Assembly: GCA_028554755.1 (NCBI GenBank)
Contig: JAPTOF010000021.1
Location: forward strand, 2,002,501-2,066,500
From: Cordia subcordata
Lineage: Eukaryota > Streptophyta > Magnoliopsida > Boraginales > Cordiaceae
Direction: 5' to 3'
Length of the DNA stretch: 64,000 nucleotides
Positions 59,200 to 64,000 of this stretch are shown piece after piece (within the stretch, counting starts at the first letter, position 1; each line of letters starts with the position of its first letter). The notes beneath the pieces are model-generated. The model searched no databases. It worked only from the letters and a program-made list of their open reading frames with translations, and was not told the origin of the DNA. The position numbers were made by a program, and so were the translations under genes.

Positions 59200-60858
59200 A
59201 TAGATTAGAGAGCCTCAAAGGTATGAATACGTTGATCTTATTGCTTATGCTTTGACTGTTGCTGAAACAATTGAAGGACATGAGCCGAATTCATACAAAG
59301 AAGCTATATTTGGAAATGATTCTTCTCAGTGGGAAGGTGCCATGAGTGAAGAGATTGAGTCTCTTCAAAAGAATCAAACTTGGCAGCTTGTTGAATTGCC
59401 TGAGGGACAGCGAGTTGTCAGTTGCAAATGGGTTTACAAGAAAAAGGAAGGTACTCCAGGGGTTGAGGGTCCTCGATACAAGGCACGGTTTGGTGGCAAA
59501 AGGCTATACACAAAGAGAGGGTGTTGACTTCAACGAAGTGTTCTCTCCGGTTGTGAAGCATACTTCCATTAGGGTTTTACTTGCCTTGGTTGCTCTTCAT
59601 GACTTAGAGCTTGAGCAGCTAGATGTGAAAATGGCGTTTTTGCATGGTGATCTTGAAGAGCAAATTTACATGAGTCCCGGAGGGGTATATAGTTCCTGGT
59701 AAGGAGAACCATGTTTGCAAACTGAAAAAGTCCTTGCATGGGTTGAAGCAGTCACCTCGGCAATGGTATAAGAGATTTGACACATTCATGGTAGGTGCTG
59801 GATACACAAGAAGTGCCTATGACAGTTGCGTGTATCTCAAGAAGCTTCCAGATGGTTCGTTTGTGTACTTGTTGTTATATGTTGATGATATGCTTATTGC
59901 TGCTAGAAGCATGTCTGCCATCGACGAATTAAAAAAGCAGCTGGGTGTTGAGTTTGAAATGAAGGATCTTGGAGCAGCAAAGAAGATTCTTGGCATGGAG
60001 ATTCGCAGGGATAGAAACGCTGGGAAGCTATTCTTGTCTCAACAGAGTTATATTGAGAAGGTGCTGGAGCATTTCGGGATGCTTAAAGTAAAGCCTGTGA
60101 ATGTGCCGCTTGCTACTCATTTCAAGTTGTTTATAGATTTGTCACCTAAAACTGAGGAGGAGGTGGAACATATGTCTCATGTTTCATACTCGAGTGCTGT
60201 TGGTAGCTTGATGTATGCTATGGTGTGCACTCATCCTGACATTTCACATGCAGTTAGTATTGTGAGCAGGTATATGGCATCGCCTGGGAAAACACACTGG
60301 GAAGCAGTGCAATGGATAATGAGATATTTGCGTGGCACTGCAAATATAGGATTGCAATTTAGCAAAATGACTGGAGATTGCGCGAGGTTGGTGGGTTATT
60401 GTGATTCAGACTTTGCAGGTGACCTTGATAAGAGAAGATCTCTGACGGGTTACGTGTTTACTCTCTCTGGATGTGCTATCAGTTGGAAAGCGACATTACA
60501 GTCTACTGTGGCATTATCGACTACTGAGGCGGAGTACATGGCAATTACAGAAGCTGTGAAGGAAGCCATATGGTTACAAGGCCTGGTTTGTGATCTTGGA
60601 CTGCAGTAAGATACAATTACAGTCTTTTGTGATAGTCAGAGTGTAATCCATCTGACGAAGAATCAGATGTATCATGAGAGGACTAAACATATTGACGTTA
60701 GATATCATTTTATCAGAGATATTATATCACAAGGAATCATATCGGTGCAGAAGATTTCTACCCATGAGAATCCAGCAGATATGATGACCAAGATGGTTCC
60801 AGTCAGCAAGTTGAAGCATTGCTTGAACTTGGTTGCTATTTGCGGTGTGGAGCGTTGA
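59200..60858 (+). pseudogene. Copia reverse transcriptase and RNase H region, disabled
   Basis: Starts with WQLVELPEGQRVVSCKWVYK (59383-59442). A frameshift near 59490 moves the reading to the frame of GVDFNEVFSPVVKHTSIR, and another near 59690-59735 moves it again. The catalytic YVDDM block is at 59878-59892. RNase H motifs follow: CDSDFAGDLDKRRSLTGYV near 60400-60460 and STTEAEYMA near 60520-60546. A TAA at 60607-60609 interrupts just after LGLQ. The tail TKHIDVRYHFIRD (60685-60723) runs to a final TGA at 60856-60858. The 59734-60609 stretch remains a long open frame. Confidence 0.9.
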
Positions 60859-60915
60859 GCCCATAAGGGCAATTGGCAGCAGGGATAATGGTGTGTTGAT
60901 TGGAGCGAATACGTG

Positions 60916-60929
60916 TCAAGGTGGAGATT
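60916..60929 (+). other. Polypurine tract of Copia element
   Basis: GTCAAGGTGGAGAT directly precedes the TG opening the 3' LTR; the purine-rich AAGGTGGAGA is in the position of the plus-strand primer. Confidence 0.7.
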
Positions 60930-61288
60930 TGTTGAATGTGGCCCGAATTCTTGGGCAACAAGAATAGCAAATTTCTTTTCAGTCCTTTTCCTTGTAGTAT
61001 ACTGTTTCCTTTTCCTAGTAGTATACTATTTCCTTATCCTAGTAGAATACGGATTAGGATACTTGTGTACTATAAATAGGGGCTAGGACATTGTATTAAG
61101 GGCCTTAGGGCCATACCCCTTGTGGGGTGTGGGGTGAGAGAAACCAGAGTTAAAGCTTTGTAGTATTCGAGATCAATAATAATTTATTCTTTGCTGCCCG
61201 TGGAAGTAGGCTTTAAAGTTGAACCACGTAATTTTCCTGTGTCTATTTTTTTCTAGTATTCTTCGTGTTTGCATGTTTTTCCCCAACA
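60930..61288 (+). repeat. 3' LTR of Copia element, with promoter signals
   Basis: 359 bp, TGTTGAATGT...CCCCAACA. The U3-like part contains three tandem units of 24 bp (GTAGTATACT at 60994 and 61018, GTAGAATAC at 61042). They lie just before a TATA box, TATAAATA, at 61071-61078. An AATAATAATTTATTC stretch at 61175-61189 may act in polyadenylation. It is the only complete LTR of this copy. Confidence 0.92.
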
Positions 61289-61293
61289 CATTA

Positions 61294-61790
61294 TCTTTAT
61301 TATAATTATATTAACAATTTATTTTTACTAAAATTAATTCATCATATTATAAAGGTATAAATATTTTCCATTCTCTGATTGAATTACTTTTGGAAGGCTA
61401 ATGAGTACCTTATCAATGAGAGTCAAGGCCCAAATTTCAAGCTATCCAAGTAAGCTTACTCTTATAAACAATTATTTGGAAATGAACAAAGAGTATGTTG
61501 GATCACCAAGAGTCCATTATATTGATCTTTTGCTTTTTCAGTTCCTTTCCACACTATAAAGAACCTTTTCTCTTTTCTTTTTTTTTTTAGTTTGGGGCTG
61601 TGGGGAGTTTGTTAATAGATGTAGTCTCTATATTATTCTCATAAATCTACCATACCATAGTATAGATACCAAATTGAGTTATACATGCCGTCGACAAGAA
61701 AGAAAAAAAAAAGAAAAAAGAAAAGAAATAGTACATAGCATTTCTTTTTACTCAATTAGTCTTTCATTTTTCTTTTGACAATTTTATCCT

Positions 61791-61831
<41 letters not shown>

Positions 61832-62358
61832 ATTATCTTCTATTTTCTTTCCAATCTCTCTCTATATTTTTATATTTTTTCATAAATATAAATCTAGAAT
61901 AACACATAAATCAATTTCAAATTCTATCCACATAAAAATATACTAAAATGGTGTAAGTCTTGTCCGTCCATTTATTATTTTTCTGTGACAAAATAAAGTT
62001 CCAATTAATTAAAAATATTTCTACAACAAAAAATATTTTTTTTATAATATTGATAATATAATTATCAAAAAATTATTATACTTTGATAATGAAATATTAT
62101 TTCAAGAAATATAAATCTAGTTATAAAATAAATTATCTTATTTTTAATAATAATAATAGCTATAACAATAGTACTGTGATATACCAATGTCTTTTTACAT
62201 TATTTTACATTCATCAGTTAATTCAATAGCTAATTTTAATTTATTTAACGCATTTTATTCAATAAACTAGCTAAACAACTACTAGTTAACATATAACTAC
62301 TATCAACTATCGAGTCATTATTATTAACTTTTGGAATGTCACTCTCCTTTCCCTACAC
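61294..62358. other. AT-rich spacer between Copia element and LINE
   Basis: Contains a (TA)n tract at 61796-61824, poly-T and CT-rich stretches, and the inverted MITE family C copy. No gene seen. Confidence 0.45.
61985..62330 (-). mobile_element. MITE family C, copy 4 (inverted)
   Basis: Read on the minus strand it shows the family C order: GAATAAAATGCG, a GACATTGGTATATCACAG block, TTATTATTATT-type tract, AATAATATTTCATTATCAAA, and ATCAATATTATAAAAAAA. It lies on the far side of the Copia element from copy 3, in opposite orientation. Confidence 0.55.
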
Positions 62359-62385
62359 AGTCATGATTATTAACTTTTGGAATGT
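62313..62385. repeat. 27-bp direct repeat at LINE 5' end
   Basis: AGTCAT-N-ATTATTAACTTTTGGAATGT occurs at 62313-62339 and 62359-62385 with one mismatch, a 46-bp offset. The second copy holds the ATG and first codons of the LINE endonuclease frame. Confidence 0.85.
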
Positions 62386-64000
62386 TTGGGGGCTCAACTC
62401 ACCCTTGAAACAAAAGATGTTCAAAATTTGCTTTTTAAAAAATAAGGTTACAATCTGTGGATTACTTGAAACGAAAATAAAAGCTCCAAATGCCTTTGAT
62501 GTTTGGAAGAATGCTTTTGGTAGGTTGAAATTTTTGGAGGATTATGGTTATGATGAGTTGTGTAGGTTCTGGATTCTTTGGGATAAAAGCCAGGTTTCTG
62601 TTACCAAAATCCATATGACTGATCAGGCTATCATTTGTCAGATTGAATCTTGTGATCGTAATGTAAACTGTGTTGCCATTTTTGTCTATGCTTATAATGA
62701 GGCCATGAAGGGACGAAGATTATGGCTGATCTTTTGAACTGGACAAGGGCTTATGGTAATTGTCCCTTTCTGATTGGAGAAGACTTTAATGAAATTTTGG
62801 ATAAAGAGGATAGACTTGGTGGCACTTCCTTGAGTATAGATTCTTTTGAATTCAATGAATGCATTCAAAAAGTGGGGTTTGTGAAACATGGGGCTAATGG
62901 GCCATGCTTCACTTGGACAAATAGAAACAATGATTGGGCTTTGAGGGCGGGTAAGTTGGATCAGTTTTTTGTGAATAGGGAATGGCTCGCAAAATTCAGC
63001 AATTCTTGTGTGGATATTGGGGCCATGAAAACTTCTGATCATACTCCACTTTTTATGTTTCCCTTGGCAATGTCTAAGAGGCAATCAAGGCTATTCAAAA
63101 TTTTCACTGCCTAAGTGGATCATGATGATTTTGAGGAGCTTGTCTTGAAGGTATGGACTACTAATATTTTGGGGTCGCCGATGTATAGATTATGCAGAAA
63201 ACTTACACTCTTGAAGAAGGAGCTTAAACAAGTCAACATTAGTTAGTTTAGAAACTTGGAGTCCAGATTGGCTGTACTCGAGGAGAAGTTGCAAAGCTTA
63301 CAGCGAGACATTCTTGATGGCAGAAGGATGTCGGTTATCCTTGAAGAAGAGAATAATATTCTGCTTGAGGGAGCTAGAATCCAAAAGACAGAGGAAAAGA
63401 TTTGGACGCAAAAATCCCGAATTACTTGGCTTAACAATGGGGATAAAAATACTTCCTTCTTCTACAAAACGATGAAAGGGCAAGTAGCTTGTAATGCATT
63501 CATTTTTATTATTGGGGAGGATGGTATGGTGTTTGACTTAGAGGAAAAGATTAGTGAGGGTATTTCAGGATTCTATTCTAAACTACTTAATTTTGATCAA
63601 CCTATTAGAGGTGAGGATTTGATGGACTTAGAGTTGCTTGTTGACCTTAAGCTTGATCAGTCAGATGATTAGTTTCTCATTGCACCAGTGACTAATGGTG
63701 AAATTAAGAAAGCCCTTTTCTCTATTGACTCCGACAAAAGTCCTGGCTCAGACGGTTACACATCTCTGATCTTTAAAACTATGTGGCATATTATGGGGAG
63801 TAATGTTCTTAAAGTAGTTAAGTCCTTTTTCTTGTCAGGAAGACTTCTCAAAGAACTGAACACTTCCATCTTAACCTTGGTGCCAAAGGTTAAACAATCT
63901 AAATATTTGGGTGAATTTCGTCCTATTGCCTGCTACAATGTCATCTACAAGTGCATCATTAAGGTATTGGCAAACTATCATGGGATTTCTTGTGGTTAAT
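62359..64000 (+). mobile_element. L1-type LINE, 5'-truncated, running off the window
   Basis: Begins close to the start of ORF2 with no ORF1 before it, and continues past the window end. It encodes remnants of an AP-like endonuclease, a linker and the beginning of reverse transcriptase. The shift and stops listed under the coding region show it is inactive. The 3' end, poly-A tail and target duplication are outside the window. Confidence 0.85.
62363..64000 (+). pseudogene. LINE ORF2 (endonuclease/reverse transcriptase), broken and partial
   Basis: The ATG at 62363 gives MIINFWNVWGLNSPLKQKM, the hallmark start of plant L1 endonucleases (usually W-N-V-R-G-L-N), followed by CGLLETKIK with the catalytic-type Glu. 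A frameshift near 62700-62730 moves to the frame with FLIGEDFNEILDKEDRLGG (normally G-D-F-N) and the terminal KTSDHTPL with the conserved S-D-H. Stops follow at 63112-63114, 63244-63246 and 63670-63672. The linker has ITWLNNGDKNTSFFY. Reverse transcriptase begins near 63688: IDSDKSPGSDGYTSLIFK, then LVPKVKQSKYLGEFRPIACY. The usual A-P-G-P-D-G is S-P-G-S-D-G here. Window end truncates it before the Y-x-D-D box. Confidence 0.88.

Larger units (their letters stand above)
55976..61288 (+). mobile_element. Copia LTR retrotransposon with collapsed 5' LTR
   Basis: 5,313 bp flanked by an exact 5-bp duplication CATTA (55971-55975 and 61289-61293). Order: 30-bp remnant of the 5' LTR, primer-binding site, an ~870-bp untranslated leader, gag with zinc knuckle, protease, integrase, reverse transcriptase, RNase H, purine-rich tract, 359-bp 3' LTR. 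The integrase-before-RT order and motifs place it in Copia (Pseudoviridae-type), probably the Tork/Tnt1-like group by gag style (inference). The polyprotein frame is broken by at least four stops and several frameshifts, and the 5' LTR has lost its promoter, so it can neither be transcribed normally nor copied by its own proteins. Confidence 0.95.

Overview
This is a window of nuclear DNA from a flowering plant, most likely a eudicot. It is AT-rich, its genes have introns, and it is dominated by plant transposable elements. Three host genes can be supported: an SLT1-type HSP20-like chaperone (minus strand, 26.6-28.1 kb), a small single-exon ATL RING-H2 E3 ligase (plus, 45.4-45.9 kb) and a four-exon GT14 beta-glucuronosyltransferase (plus, 50.0-54.5 kb). 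From memory, the closest Arabidopsis relatives (SLT1 At2g37570, ATL33 At2g37580, GlcAT14C At2g37585) are consecutive genes. The spaced-out trio therefore looks like a conserved microsyntenic block expanded by mobile DNA. Apart from that possible linkage, nothing in the sequence suggests the three proteins act in one pathway.

Left third (1-18.5 kb): possible LTR debris; an old Copia element (2609-6919) with recognisable LTRs, primer-binding site and near-perfect 5-bp target duplication, carrying nested insertions; a tandem-repeat-bearing spacer; then a 7.8-kb Mutator-like element (10706-18476) flanked by the same 10-bp target duplication. This MULE carries two convergent decayed genes, a plant-mobile-domain (PMD/MAIN-like) gene on the plus strand and a MULE transposase on the minus strand. 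A non-autonomous hAT-type element with an exact 8-bp target duplication has landed in the PMD gene.

Middle (18.5-45 kb): MITEs, a TRIM-like element, a possible LINE remnant, the SLT1 gene with a G-quadruplex motif upstream, a 1.4-kb non-autonomous MULE with a 9-bp target duplication just beyond the SLT1 promoter region, a three-unit tandem array split by a MITE, and a larger MULE-like element (about 40.37-42.90 kb) that may carry gene fragments.

Right third (45-64 kb): ATL and GlcAT14 genes separated and invaded by Tourist-like MITEs (one in GlcAT14 intron 1), then a 5.3-kb Copia element (55976-61288). Its target duplication is perfect, but its 5' LTR has collapsed to 30 bp, its coding region is broken, and its leader holds a dense cluster of WRKY-type W-box motifs. 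The window ends inside a 5'-truncated, decayed L1-type LINE. I saw no tRNA or rRNA gene and no CRISPR array.
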